A stretch of 64,000 nt of DNA from Viola odorata (GCA_963691705.1 OY829544.1:37655917-37719916), one strand, 5' to 3'; positions 23,530-35,800 are shown, numbered from the stretch's first letter. The notes: generated by a model not told the origin, from the letters alone. Program-made: numbers and translations.

Positions 23530-24200
23530 ATTCTCACATGCGTAAAATCAATCATTCTCCGCATGCAATCACGTAGGTGTTAGATTCTCACATGCTTAAA
23601 ATCAATCATTTTTCGCATGCAATCAACGTAGATATTAAATTCTCCCATGCGTAAAATCAATCATTCTTCGCATGCAATCACGTAGATGTTAGATTCTCAC
23701 ATGCTTAAAATCAATCATTTTTCGCATGCAATCAACGTAGCATTTTAATTCTCACATGCTTAAAATCAATCATTTTTCGCATGCAATCACGTAGCATTTT
23801 AATTCTCACATGCTTAAAATCAATCATTTTTCGCATGCAATCAACGTAGCATTTTAATTCTCACATGCTTAAAATCAATCATTTTTCGCATGCAATCACG
23901 TAGCATTTTAATTCTCACATGCGTAGAATCAATCATTCTTCGCATGCAATCACGTAGATGTTAGATTCTCACATGCTTAAAATCAATCATTTTTCGCATG
24001 CAATCAACGTAGCATTTTAATTCTCACATGCTTAAAATCAATCATTTTTCGCATGCAATCAACGTAGCATTTTAATTCTCACATGCTTAAAATCAATCAT
24101 TTTTCGCATGCAATCACGTAGCACTGTTTAAAATTCTCACATGCGTAAAATCAATCATTTTTCGCATGCAATCACCATAGCATTTAAATTCTCGTATGTG
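23530..24200 (+). repeat. 55-bp tandem array in the A 5' LTR
   Basis: About twelve units built of CTCACATGCTTAAAATCAAT then CATTTTTCGCATGCAATCA and an A/T-rich link. More diverged units continue to about 24420. The 3' LTR (43388-43985) has one unit fewer. Confidence 0.92.
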
Positions 24201-25334
24201 TAAAATCAATCATTTTTCACATACGATCAACCCAACATTTAAATTTCGTATGCGTAAAATCAATCATTTATCGCATGCAAATCAGCTCAGCATTTAAATT
24301 CTCGTATGCGTAAAATCCATCATTTTTCGCATACAAACAACTGTCATCATTTTTGTCAAACCCAGCATCTCACTTTCGTATACGCAAAATTCATCATTTC
24401 TCGTATGCAATCAACTGTCATTTAAATTTTCGCACTCATAAAATTGTTTACTTCTTTCTCAAGCTATCACTAATACTCTCACTTTGTAGGTTTTAAATTC
24501 AAGCTTCGCTCGAAAGTACGCCTTTCGATTCCCTTTTATTTATTCAGCGCTTTTTTTCGTAAAATAGCAGTCGTACGCATGATATATAGAACTGTTAGAA
24601 TTAAAATCAACCCACATGAACAACGTGTTTAAAGAGTCGCTTCAAATGCCATATTCATGTGATTTTAAATTCTCGCATATATTGACTGCATGTACATGGG
24701 GACTTTCGATCCCACATCAGTTTTCCACTTCAAAAACCAATCATTTAAAATTGGTACTCTGTTAGCAATCCATGATAGGTTCACATAGCAATCAATCTAA
24801 TCATGCATGGCCCGATGATGAAATAAGAGGGCGCTCATTCAGTCTTACAGAAAATTCAGTCCCATCACGTTACGGTCAAGAATAATAGACTGATCTTGAT
24901 AAACGGTAACCCCGTCCGAAAGATCTTTTTTATTATTTTTGAACGGTCCCGATTGTGGAAAAGGCTAAAGTGACGATTCCTCTGAGGGCCCCCTTTTTCA
25001 AAATAAAACGCATTTTCATCAAAACACCTTTTAAACACCTCTCTCATCAACCGGTAACCGTTTTCGGATGTGACTCGGGTGCCTAACACCTTCCCGAGAC
25101 CATAATACGACCCCGAACCTTTTGTCTGGGGTCCAGACCCTTTTTTTGTGCCTTTAGTTTTTTTACTTATTATATTTCCTATGCCATGACGATTAAGGTT
25201 CCCTAAAGCCTAGCAACCAAATTAGGGTGGCGACTTCATTGCATGTTGCGAGGCGTCTGTCTACGCTGAGCATTGTAAGGTCCCAAATTTCGTTGCACAC
25301 TCGCGAGTTTTTAATTTTCGTGGGGGCGCGACAG

Positions 25335-25352
25335 TTTGGCGACTCCGCTGGG
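25335..25352 (+). other. Primer binding site of element A
   Basis: TTTGGCGACTCCGCTGGG starts two bases after the 5' LTR. This is the tRNA-Arg-type primer site I know from Ogre elements; minus-strand DNA synthesis would start here. Element B has TTTGGCGACTTCACTGGG. Confidence 0.8.
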
Positions 25353-25875
25353 GGCTTTTTGGGTCGGAGTCGGTTTTGTCCTTTTTTAGAGAGGTGTTTA
25401 TGTGTTTATTTATTTGCTTTGATCAATTGCTGATCTGTTCATTTATTTGCTTTATCAATTGTCATATGCATATCATCGCGCCCTACACCCAGGGGACCAA
25501 TACCAAAATAGGAGGGTAGTAGTGACGCCCTAGGACACATGTCCTAGGTAGTGTTCACCAATCCCAACTCGGATGAACCCCTAAAGCCAGTTGAAAGGAT
25601 TACTCGATTTCGTAAGGAATCGGGGACGCCAGACGACACTTTAGGGACCTTTTCATGGTATCATCCGGGAACCATTCAAGCCAGTTAGAGGTGTCGGAAT
25701 CAGAGCCCCAGCACGTGCATCATAATTATAACTGTTTATCGTGGCTCTATTTATCTTATTAGCATACTGACGTGGTTTTGTTTGTTATACGAACTGCGAA
25801 TGTCTCGCACACACCGTTTACTTAGCACTTAAAATTTCGATGTTTGTCCTACAGGGCCCATTTTGCTCATTCACC
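25353..25875 (+). other. Leader between primer site and ORF1, element A
   Basis: No gene. Just before ORF1 is a splice-acceptor-like TTTGTCCTACAG (ending 25854); element B has TTTTTGTCCCATAG at the same place, so a leader intron is possible but unproven. The frame of ORF1 extends back to an ATG at 25840, which would lie in that intron. Confidence 0.55.
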
Positions 25876-27597
25876 ATGACAGCACCTACGTTACTTTCAT
25901 TTGATATTTTCGGGGGACGAAGCTTCGACGATCAAGCTGCCCGAGGAGATCTGTTAGAACGGGGATTCGCCCCTGACATCACCACTAAAATCAAAGTAGA
26001 GGTTGTAGACTTTGATTTGACTAGGATTCGGATGTTAAGGAATGAGCTGACTGAAGACGAAGAGACTCAGTTTGAGGGTAGTTATGGAAAGCTACTGACC
26101 CTAGTGGATGTCAAGGCCGATTGGGGTTGTATCAGGGCAGCTCTGAAGTTCTGGGATTCCTACTATCATTGCTTCTCTTTTGACAAGGGAGTGGACTTAA
26201 CTCCTACACTCGAGGAGTACTCAACTTTGATGTGCTTCACATCACCCATATCAATCATCTACCAGAATGTCCGACTTGACTCTGCAAGTGTAAAAATAAG
26301 ACTCGACAAGCTATTAGGAATCCCTACTCGTGTCAAGGAGGGTGACTACGTTTGGTGTTGGTCGGATATCGAGGCACGATTTCAGCTATCAAATGGAGCT
26401 AGGCGCTTAAGGATTCTGGCCTTCGCCATTGTAGGATTCGTCTTTTTTCCGAGGATGAGAAACGTCATCGACTCTTCAGCAGCCAACATCTTTTACGAGA
26501 TGGAGGTAAATGCCATCAATCCTACAACAGCCATTTTGGCCGAGACCTTTCGTTCCTTAGACTCCTGCCGAAGGAAGGGGAAAGGGAGGCTCACCTGCTG
26601 CGCCCAGCTACTGACAGTATGGTTGATCAGCCACTTCAAGCAAATTCCTGATCAATCCATCTTCTTCGAGAGCTACATCAGGTCGTGCCCTCTGCTCAGA
26701 GTTATCAATGCAATGACCACAGATAAATGGGAGATGGAAAATAAAGACGTCTGGATCAACCGATTCATCAACCTCTCAGAGGAAGACTTCAGTTGGCATG
26801 CCAAGTGGCTACGAACCTCCGATCCTATCGTCTGCTGTGGACCCCTACCTTGGGTTCCTCTAATCGGAGCTTGGGGATGTGCTCACTACTGCCCTGCCCT
26901 CGTACTCAGGCAGTTTTGCATCACCCAGATCATTCCAGTAACATTCGGCATGACGAAAACGGATCTACCACACACCGGAGAGAATCAGAACATCCAGTTG
27001 TACGCCCTAGACTGGGCCAACCCCTTTTGTCTCAAAGGACGTGTCGCCCCTGCCGCAACAATACCGCAATATCCACAGTGGAGGTTGCAGCGAGTCAACG
27101 GCAATGTCTTGCCTCACCCAGAAAATCAGAAACCGATAGAAGAGGAAGGAGAATCGCAAGTAAGTGGAGGAATGGATGCCATGGCTTACGCGCAAGTGGT
27201 AGAACAAATGCGAGCAGCGCAGGAAGAGCGAGATCTAATGACAGAGGAAAGAGATACTGCCGAAGCACGTCAATGCTACGCAGAAGTCCAGAAGAATGAG
27301 GTACACCGGCGTCATAGGGATTTTGTCCAGATACAAGCAGTAAAACAGAAGGTGGCCCTCAGGGCCTTCAACGAACGCTTGAGCAGCGAAACCCACAAGA
27401 AAGAAGCTTCGAGTGCCATAATCCAAGACAAGGATTCAACGATAAGGGTCTTGACTACTCGAGCAGATCTGGGAGATAGGAAGAGCCAGGCATTGCAAAA
27501 CCGAATTACCGCCTTAGAAGCTGAGATAGAAATGCAGAAAGGGGAGATGGCTTCGATGGAGTACCTTTGGCAGGAGAACTCTGACGCCCAGGATTGA
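25876..27597 (+). CDS. Ogre ORF1 protein, intact (573 aa)
   Basis: This is the extra ORF upstream of gag that marks Ogre elements; its biochemical function is unknown. I start at MTAPTLLSFDIFGG because element B begins at the matching codon (MSAPTLLSFD, 46961) and the earlier in-frame ATG (25840) lies before a possible splice acceptor. Residues 1 to about 430 form a globular part with EGSYGKLLTLVDVKADWGC, ALKFWDSYYHCFSFDKGVD and SLDSCRRKGKGRLTCCAQLL; this resembles a plant transposon-associated family I recall as DUF7745, not verified. Residues about 440-570 are predicted coiled coil, rich in Glu, Arg, Gln and Ala (EQMRAAQEERDLMTEERDTA, and a Leu/Ile heptad-like stretch near the end). The N-terminal ISxIYQNVRLD region is conserved with B. 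It is the only element-A sense ORF with no stop or frameshift. A trans-acting structural or nucleic-acid role is inference only. Confidence 0.85.
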   Translation: MTAPTLLSFDIFGGRSFDDQAARGDLLERGFAPDITTKIKVEVVDFDLTRIRMLRNELTEDEETQFEGSYGKLLTLVDVKADWGCIRAALKFWDSYYHCFSFDKGVDLTPTLEEYSTLMCFTSPISIIYQNVRLDSASVKIRLDKLLGIPTRVKEGDYVWCWSDIEARFQLSNGARRLRILAFAIVGFVFFPRMRNVIDSSAANIFYEMEVNAINPTTAILAETFRSLDSCRRKGKGRLTCCAQLLTVWLISHFKQIPDQSIFFESYIRSCPLLRVINAMTTDKWEMENKDVWINRFINLSEEDFSWHAKWLRTSDPIVCCGPLPWVPLIGAWGCAHYCPALVLRQFCITQIIPVTFGMTKTDLPHTGENQNIQLYALDWANPFCLKGRVAPAATIPQYPQWRLQRVNGNVLPHPENQKPIEEEGESQVSGGMDAMAYAQVVEQMRAAQEERDLMTEERDTAEARQCYAEVQKNEVHRRHRDFVQIQAVKQKVALRAFNERLSSETHKKEASSAIIQDKDSTIRVLTTRADLGDRKSQALQNRITALEAEIEMQKGEMASMEYLWQENSDAQD

Positions 27598-28380
27598 CGC
27601 CTTTAGGGAAAGGCTCGGATATCGGCAAACCTTTTCTTTTAGCTAGGACCCCTAATTTCATCTATCTTAGCCATTTTTGATGAACTTAGGTAGTTGGCAA
27701 GTTTACCATACTTTTGTAAACACTTTAATAAAGTCGTACTCTTTCGGATATTTATTAAAATTGCCTATCTTTTTCATATCAATTATCCATCCCAAATACA
27801 ACTCAAAAGACCATCGCAAAAAGAAAAAGAAAATCCCTCCGAGATAAACACAATCTTTTCACTAAAAAACTAGAAAAATCAGACCAAGCAATATATAGCC
27901 AAGTAGCCCTCGCTCATGACCCTATCCTTTTAGTTTATCACAAGAACTTCCGAGTTCATAGCATAGATCGACGTCCCTCCCCTTGGTTGGGTTCACTAGG
28001 CATCAGGCCCTACAGCGTTGAAAGCATAATGTGAAAAGAGATCCCCCTAGCATGACGGTGTTGGTTGCCCCTGCTGATTTGGGTTTCGCCGTTAGCATCT
28101 CAGATTTGCGTCATATCGTTGGAATGTATAGAGGCTTCCTTCGTATCTCGCCAACGACCAGGATATCTCGCCTCCGCGACCACCCTGAAAATATCAAATG
28201 AAAGTACAAGCCAGAAAAGCGAATGAGCAAATGTGGAGACCTCGGGATTGCACATCACCTGTGTATCTTCATTTATACTCACTGTTTTTGTGTTTTTTCC
28301 CTTTTTTCAGATTCACCATAGCTCCTCGGAAGCAAGCTACTCCGCACAGGCTCCCTTTGACTAGACTTCAAAAGCGAAAA
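27598..28380 (+). other. Spacer between ORF1 and gag, element A
   Basis: Non-coding. The same spacer in element B is where A inserted. A polypyrimidine stretch followed by TTTTTTCAG (ending about 28311) upstream of the gag ATG looks like a splice acceptor and is conserved in B (TTTTTTTTCAG); gag might be expressed from a spliced RNA. Confidence 0.6.
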
Positions 28381-31300
28381 ATGACTGAACCGGCCAAGAC
28401 CGATGAAGCACTGACTGCTAGAATTGCTGAGTTAGAGGAGCAAGTTAGGATCACTACGGAAAGGGCCGCCAGGGCCGAAAAGGAAAGAGATTAAGCTGTC
28501 ACCGAGTTTCCACCGGGTTTCGATCCCCCTCAAACAAACAGACCTTCCCCTTTACTCACCGTCGCAGGACCTTCGGTACTCCCGCCCCTGTCCGGCCCCC
28601 CGGGCCGTTGGAGATGGGTTAGTCCCTTCACTGTACCCAACGCTGCAAGTCCTCCAGTTAAGGCGGGTGAAGAGATCTCCCCGTCGCTTCAGCACCTTTC
28701 AATCAACCCTGCTATGGACCCCAGCAAGAGCCAGGCCCACCCAGAGAATCCGTATCTCCCTCCTATTCCTCCGAGCACAGTTCCCGGACCTGTGGGAACT
28801 CAGCTCCTCACTTTCAACTCAGCACAACCGCAGTTCTCATCAGGACTGGCACTACCCTTCGGGGCCGAGCAACCGAAAAATGATCGGCTAAACCTACTTG
28901 AGGAAAGGCTCCGAGCAATTGAAGGGGCTGATCCATTTGACCCTACCGGCCCTGCCGATATGTGTATGGTCCCCGGGATTGTCGTACCCCCGAAGTACAA
29001 AATCCCTGACTTCGAAAAATATACTGGGGTAGAGTGCCCAAAGACCCATCTCAGAGCATACTGCAACAAGATGGCAGAGGTAATCCACAATGAGCCGTTG
29101 TTGATTCATCTCTTCCGGGAAAGCTTGACCAAGCACGCCTGACATGGTATATGGGGCTAGATCGAGCCAGGATCAGGACATGGAGAGACTTATCCGACGC
29201 TTTCTACCGGCAATATAAGTTCAACATGGAGGTAGCACCCGACCGCGCTGATCTGCAAAACATGGAAAAGAAAGTCGGCGAGTCCGTAAAGACCTATGCT
29301 CAGAGATGGAGGGAGGTGGCCTCACGGATCTCTCCACCCTTAAGCGACAAGGAACTCCTGTCGATCTTCTTGCACACCTTCAAGGCTCCCTACTACACCT
29401 ACCTGATCTCAAACCCCTCAAATAGCTTCTCCGATATGGTCCTAATTGCCGAAAGAGTCGAGCAAGGAATTAAGTCAGGACGAATCTTGCCGTCAGCATC
29501 GGAATCTGCGCCCAGGAAAGCACCTATCATAAAAAGAGACGTTGGATTTGTGGCTCCCCAAGCTCATCAGGGGCAGCCATTTCCACCACCTCCACCTTAT
29601 TTATCGCCATCGCCCTACCCTCTGCCGTCATTATATCAACCTACCTACTTTCCTTTCACCTCGCCGCCTGTTGCCAATATCGCGCCTCAAAGCCCTACGC
29701 ATTTCCCATCAGTACAAGCATCACAACCCATGCAACCCAAGCCATATAACCCACCAAAAAACCCAAATAACCAAAACACGACAAACAATCGGTGGAGCCG
29801 AGAGCCTCCACCTCCTCTTCCTCTTCCTGCAGGAGAAATCTACAAACATCTCTTGGCAGCCGGACAGATCGTACCGGTGCCGGCTCAGCCTCAATTGCCT
29901 CCTTACCCGAAGTGGTATGATCTCAACGCGAGGTGTGAATACCACACTGGAGCCCCAGGTCACACTCTGGAAAACTGCTTCGCATTTAAAGCCAAAGTCC
30001 AGCACTTGATCAAGAGTGGGTGGGTATCTTTCGAAGGGTTAGCAAAAGGACCCAACACATCCACCAACCCTCTTCCCAATCATGCCCAGGGAAAGGGAGG
30101 AGTGAACGCCATCTCGGCAGGAGAAAGAAACGACCTTCTCTTTTCCGCATCAAGCTGGCCACAGGAACAACTTTTCCTGGCCCTAACTCGAGGAGGACAC
30201 TTGCCATACTCGGAGAGCAATCCAAGTGGCTGCATGTACTGCGAGGAAAGCGACGATCACAAAATCCAAAACTGCAAGGTGTTCGCAGAAAGGGTGGTAC
30301 AACTCTCGCGTCTCGGGGTGATCCAAACCCAGAAAGCAACCCACGAGGGAAGATCCATTAATGCCATCGGAGATGGATTTCCTATCTCGCATAACGCCAA
30401 GGGAACTCCACTCCCAATCCTCCAAAAGAAGGGATCGACTTCGTCGGGCAAACGGTTCTCCAAACGCCGCGACGAGGGCGACCGCGAGATTGATACCTTG
30501 GGCCAGCCTTCCGGGAAATTCGAGTACCTCGTCAGGTATTCGGCACCACCCTCCTATGGTAGCACAGCACCATCACTACCTTCCTAGGAACCCTCAGACT
30601 CCGAATCATACCCTTTACCGATGTGGTCGCTCCCTCTGTTTCCTTTGAAGGAAATCTACACAAGCCTCTTGGCAGAGGGACAGATTATGCCATCCCCACT
30701 CCCGTCTCAATCCACTCCTTACCCTAGCTGGTATGATCCAAAGGTTAGCTGCGAATATCACGCCGGAACCAGAGGACACTCCTTGGAGGATTGTTCTGCC
30801 TTTAGAGAAAAGGTCGAGCACCTAACTAAACAAGGGCGAATCTCGCCCCATGGATTAGCAAAGGATCCTGCTGTGACAATGGGTCCCCTACCGCACCATA
30901 ATTCGGGGATGGGCGACATTGCTTCCGTAGGAATCAACTTTCCTCGCCCTTCGATGGAAGAAACACCCAACGAAGAGTTGTTCTTCGCTCTAGCTAACAA
31001 CGCTTATCTACCATTCCCGGGGAATAATCAGGCCCAATGCCTCTTCTGCCAAGGGGAAAGCAAGCATGACATCCAGGATTGTGGACTCTTTCGGCAAAAA
31101 GTCAAGCAACTCACCACATTCGGAGTCATCCAAACTAAAAGAGAAGCCCGAGGAACCATCAATGCCATCGGGGACCACTCTCCAGCACCATATTCCTTCG
31201 AATATGTGGCTCAGACAGGGGACACCTCCACAACCCCACGCAAGGTAGTGTTCACATTAGCTGTGAATACTCCTAGCCGAGACCTGCACGCGGTCCCATT

Positions 31301-32722
31301 TGACTACGGGTACACGGTAGTCACCACCCCTCCTACAGTCACGCCAATAGGACCCACTATTGGTGAAACCTCTCATATCGGGGGCATGACCCGCACCGGG
31401 AGATGTTACATCTCGGAGGAAGTAGAGAAGCAACGACAAGCTAAAGGGAAAAACCCTGTGATTCGCGAGGAAACGATAGAGGAAACACAAGGTTTGAGCC
31501 AACCTGTAACTGCGGACGAGACGGCTGAGTTCCTCAAAATCATGAAACAGAGCGAGTTCAGCATCATCGAACAACTGAAGAAAACCCCAGCTCGCATTTC
31601 CGTCATGGAGCTGATACTTACTTCAGAGGCTCATCGCCAAGCTCTCCTGAAAGTCTTGAAGCAAGCCTTCGTAACTAAGGATATCACTACAGAAGGGGTG
31701 GAAAACCTTGTCGGAAGGATTCAGGCCCTCGGCAGCATTTCCTTCTCTGAAGAAGAGATCGACCCCTCAGGAAAAGATCACAACAAGGCCCTATACATCA
31801 CGGTAGAATGTAAGGGACACGTCATAGCCAAGGCCCTCATCGACAATGGGTCCGCGCTGAATGTCATGCCCAGGCACGTCCTCGAGCAACTACCGGTCGA
31901 TTTCTCTCACATGAAACCTAGCGGAATGATGGCTAGGGCTTTCGATGGCACCACTCGAGAGATCATCGGAAACTTCGAATTGGACATGGTCATTGGGCCC
32001 CACACCTTCGCCCTGACATTCTAGATCATGGAAATCCAACCTGCTTACAGCATGCTATTGGGACGACCTTGGATCCACTCAGCAGGGGCAGTCCCCTCTT
32101 CTCTGCATCAGTGCCTCAAGTACGTCAAGGATAATGCCTTAGTCACGATAAAGGCAGAAGAGGCCCTGATCTTGGCTAAGCGCACCTCCGTGCCTTACAT
32201 CGAAACTGCCGAAACCTTGGAGAGCTCGTTCCAAGCCTTCGAAATCGTCAACACAGACTGGATCAAGGAGGGGTCCCTTGTGGGCAAAGCCTCAAAATCT
32301 GAGACAGCCGGAACCACCCCTAAACCAATGCTGGAAGGAAGTTTCCAATTGGGAAAATGGCTCGGCGCCAAGCTACAAGGATCCAAAGGATGGTCGCCTC
32401 CGAAGAGCTTCGGAGACCGTTTTGGTTTAGGGTACCAACCGGGCAAAGCCGATTTCGTTAGAATTGCCCAAGAAAAGAAAGAAAAGCAGCTGGCTAAGCT
32501 ATTCGGACGTTCTGCGCCAGGGGGCAAGATGTCAATCCCCCATATCAGAACTACATTCCCCTTCGCCGCCGAAACCATCAATGGAAATCCTGTCAAGGTA
32601 TCGGACCTCCGTATCTGCACTCTAGGAGAAGAGGGATCGTCGTCTGGTTCAGTCATTTTCGTTAAGAAGTCAGGGGAGTCTGTGTGCAACTGGACCATCA
32701 CCATGCTTCCGGATGTCTCTCC
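28381..32722 (+). pseudogene. gag-protease of element A, broken, with a duplicated zinc-knuckle module
   Basis: Reads MTEPAKTDEALTARIAELEE, a short coiled coil, a Pro-rich linker, then the capsid-like core (RIRTWRDLSDAFYRQYKFNM, NMEKKVGESVKTYAQRWREV, AERVEQGIKSGRI). Two tandem modules follow (29834-30375 and 30651-31184), each with EIY..LLA.GQI, a CEYH-G-GH-E-C knuckle and a C-x2-C-x5-H-x4-C knuckle. The protease lies near 31780-32110 with ALIDNGSALNVMP (the DNGS form I recall as usual in this clade) and LLGRPWIH. Lesions: TAA at 28492 (Glu in B), a one-base frameshift near 29125-29145, TAG at 30585 and TAG at 32022 (expected Gln or similar). The frame leaves through a splice donor at 32723. 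The capsid protein would package element RNA; the protease would mature it. Confidence 0.88.
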
Positions 32723-32868
32723 GTAATTACTTCTTTTAGAAAAACACATGTTTGCACGTTTTCTTACGAAAACCTTTTTGTAGGAACTCACGTTCCCCTT
32801 CTGTTAAAAATCAAATATATATGCAATTTTCATTTTACGCATCTCTTTTTCGCATTTTTTTATTTCAG
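32723..32868 (+). other. Ogre-type intron between protease and RT (element A)
   Basis: Donor CTCTCC/GTAATTAC and acceptor TTTTTTTATTTCAG/GATGAATG bound 146 bp. Removing it joins ...DVSP to MNVSSDCHDK in frame (CC + G completes the Pro codon), whereas unspliced RNA meets a TAA at once. An intron at this place is a recognised Ogre feature thought to regulate the Gag to Pol ratio. Confidence 0.85.
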
Positions 32869-35800
32869 GATGAATGTTAGTTCAGATTGTCATGATAAAA
32901 CTTATGTCTTTATTGGCGAAGAAATCATCACTACGACTGAAGACAAAGCAGAAATCTCCGACGAACTGGCCCGTTTACTGGAAAGTTCAGAAAAGGAAGT
33001 AACCCCTCATCAGGAGGAATTGGACGAAGTAAGCTTGGGGGCAAGCAATGAGAATCAAAAGTTGGTCAAGATCGGGACTACCTTGGATACGACTCAGAGA
33101 GAAAGGTTGATTTCTCTCCTCAAAGACTACTCCGACGTATTTGCATGGTCATACGCCGACATGCCAGGTCTTGATCCCGGGATAGTTGAGCATCGTATCC
33201 CATTAAAACCCGAGTTTAGACCTGTCAAGCAAAAACTTCGGAGAATGCATCCAGACATCCTTCTGAGAATCAAAGAAGAAGTTACCAAGCAACTGGACGC
33301 GGGTTTTCTGAGAGTTGCCGAGTACCCAGAATGGATCGCCAACATAGTGCCAGTGCCTAAGAAAGATGGGAAGGTTCGCATGTGCGTGGACTTTCGGGAT
33401 CTCAATCGAGCCAGCCCTAAGGATGACTTCCCACTTCCCCATATCGACATCTTGGTGGATAGTGCCGCCGGAAATGACATGTTCTCCTTCATGGACGGAT
33501 TTTCCGGGTACAATCAGATCAAGATGGCACCCGAGGACAGTGAAAAGACGACCTTTATCACCCCTTGGGGAACCTTCTGCTACAAAGTGATGCCCTTCGG
33601 ATTAAAGAACGCAGGAGCCACGTACCAACGTGCTGCCGTCACCCTTTTCTATGACATGATGCATAAAGAGTTGGAAATATATGTCGACGACATGATAGCC
33701 AAATCTCGCGGCGCGCAAGACCATGTAGACATCCTGAAGAAGGTATTCGAAAGGTTGAGGCAATTTCGGCTAAGGCTAAACCCAGCTAAATGCACCTTTG
33801 GAGTAACCTCCGGAAAGTTATTGGGATTCATCGTCAGTAACAAAGGCATAGAAGTGGATCCTGATAAGATAAAAGCAATTCAAGAGCTACCCGCTCCCAG
33901 CACTGAAACGGAAGTACGAAGCTTCTTAGGACGCATCAACTACATCGCGCGCTTTATCAGCCAGTTAACACTTACTTGTGAGCCGGTGTTCAAAATGCTA
34001 AGAAAACACGGAGAAGCGGAATGGGACGGAGACTGTCAGAAAGCCTTCGAGAAAATCAAGACGTACCTACAAAACCCGCCGGTACTGGTTCCCCCGACGC
34101 CAGGACGACCCTTGCTCATGTACCTAACAGTCACGGCTAGCACCATGGGCTGCATTTTGGGACAGCACGATGAGTCGGGAAGACGTGAACAAGCCATCTA
34201 CTACCTCAGCAAGAAATTCAACGAGTGCAAGATGCGCTACTCCATGTTAGAACGAACATGTTGCGCCCTAGCATGGTGCGCCCGAAGACTTCGACAGTAC
34301 ATGTTGTATTACACGACATGGCTAATCTCTCGCATGGATCCGCTGAAGTACATCTTCAAAAAACCGTACCTATCGAGTCGCATTTGCAGATGGCAAGTCT
34401 TATTAGCTGAGCACGAGATCATCTATGTAACTCAGAAAGCGATTAAGGCAAGTGCCCTCGCCGATCACTTGGCTGATCATGCCTCGGATGAGTATGAGTC
34501 GTTGAGCTTTGACTTCCCCGAAGAGGACATCATAGCAGTTGAGGATGAAATCGCAGAGGATCTTCAAGAAGATGACTGGTGGACCATGTTCTTCGACGGC
34601 GCGGTGAACCTCTCAGGCAAGGGAGTGGGAGCCGTAGTCATAGCCCCAGACGGCTGTCAATTCCCTATAGCATGCAAGTTGAACTTCCCCTGCACTAATA
34701 ACATCGCTGAGTATGAGGCATGTATCAGTGGTCTCGTGGCAGCCATCGACCTAAAAGTAAAGAAGCTCCGGATCTTCGGCGATTAAGCACTCGTCATCTA
34801 CCAAGCCCAGGACCTCTGGCAGACACGGGATTCCAAGCTCATCCCTTATCAAAGGTTACTCACTCAGCTCGCGCGGGAATTCGAGGAAACCAAGTTCGAC
34901 CGAGTTGACCGAGAAAAGAACCGCTTCGCAGACGCATTAGCCACCTTGGCCTCCATGTTCAAACTAGAGTGTGGAGTAATGCTTCAGCCTTTGAGGGTAG
35001 AGGTAAAGGAAACGCCGGCATACTGTGTCACCTTGGAAGAGGAAGCCGATGGGAAGCCTTGGTTCCACGACTTAGTACAATTCATCAGAAACCGGGAACA
35101 TCCACCGGGGGCAAGCCGGGTTAGCAAAAGGACCCTCCAGCGTTTAGCCCTAGACTTCTATCTCGACGGCGAAGTTTTATACAAAAGAAGAGCTGATGGA
35201 GCTTTGCTTCGCTGCGTCACCATGACCGAGGCGAAAAGAATCATAACGGAAATCCACGAAGGGGTGTGTTCCACACATGCTAGTGGGCACATGATGGCCA
35301 GACAGATAATGAGGCAAGGCTACTTTTGGCTCACCATCGAACGGGATTGCATCAACTACTTCCGGAAGTGCCACAAGTGTCAAGTTTACGCGGACCATAT
35401 CCACGTACCGCCAGCCCCTCTCTTCAACATGACATCGCCTTGGCCTTTCGCAATGTGGGGAATCGACATCATCGGCCAAATTCATCCCACAGCCTCTAAT
35501 GGCCATCGCTTCATCCTCGTAGCGATCGACTACTTCACCAAATGGGTAGAGGCCGCCTCCTACTCTAACGTCACACAGAAGACGACCATACGTTTCATCG
35601 AAAGAAACATCATCTGCCGTCACGGAGTCCCAGAAACCATCATCACGGACAACGGCTCCAATCTCAATGGGAAAATGATCGACGGTTTTTGCCAACAGTG
35701 GAAGGTGAAGCACCGAAACTCATCTCCATATCGACCAAAAATGAATGGCGCAGTTGAAGCAGCAAACAAAAACCTAAAAAAAGATCATCCAAAAGATGGT

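Larger units (their letters stand above)
21289..25333 (+). repeat. 5' LTR of element A (4045 bp)
   Basis: TGTTGATACC...GCGCGACA. Contains the promoter palindrome (21997-22043), TATA box (22271-22278), tandem arrays of 25-bp, about 105-120-bp and 55-bp units (22930-24420), and near the end the conserved block with CCTAACACCTTCCC (25083-25096), GTCTGGGGTCCAGAC (a perfect 6-bp stem) and a primer-site-like GGTGGCGACTTCATTGC (about 25226). ORFs inside the LTR are not believed real. Confidence 0.96.

Noticed and set aside
23530..24420. Regularly spaced repeats resembling a CRISPR array
   Set aside because: The units are contiguous 55-bp tandem repeats without unique spacers, present in both LTRs of a plant retrotransposon.
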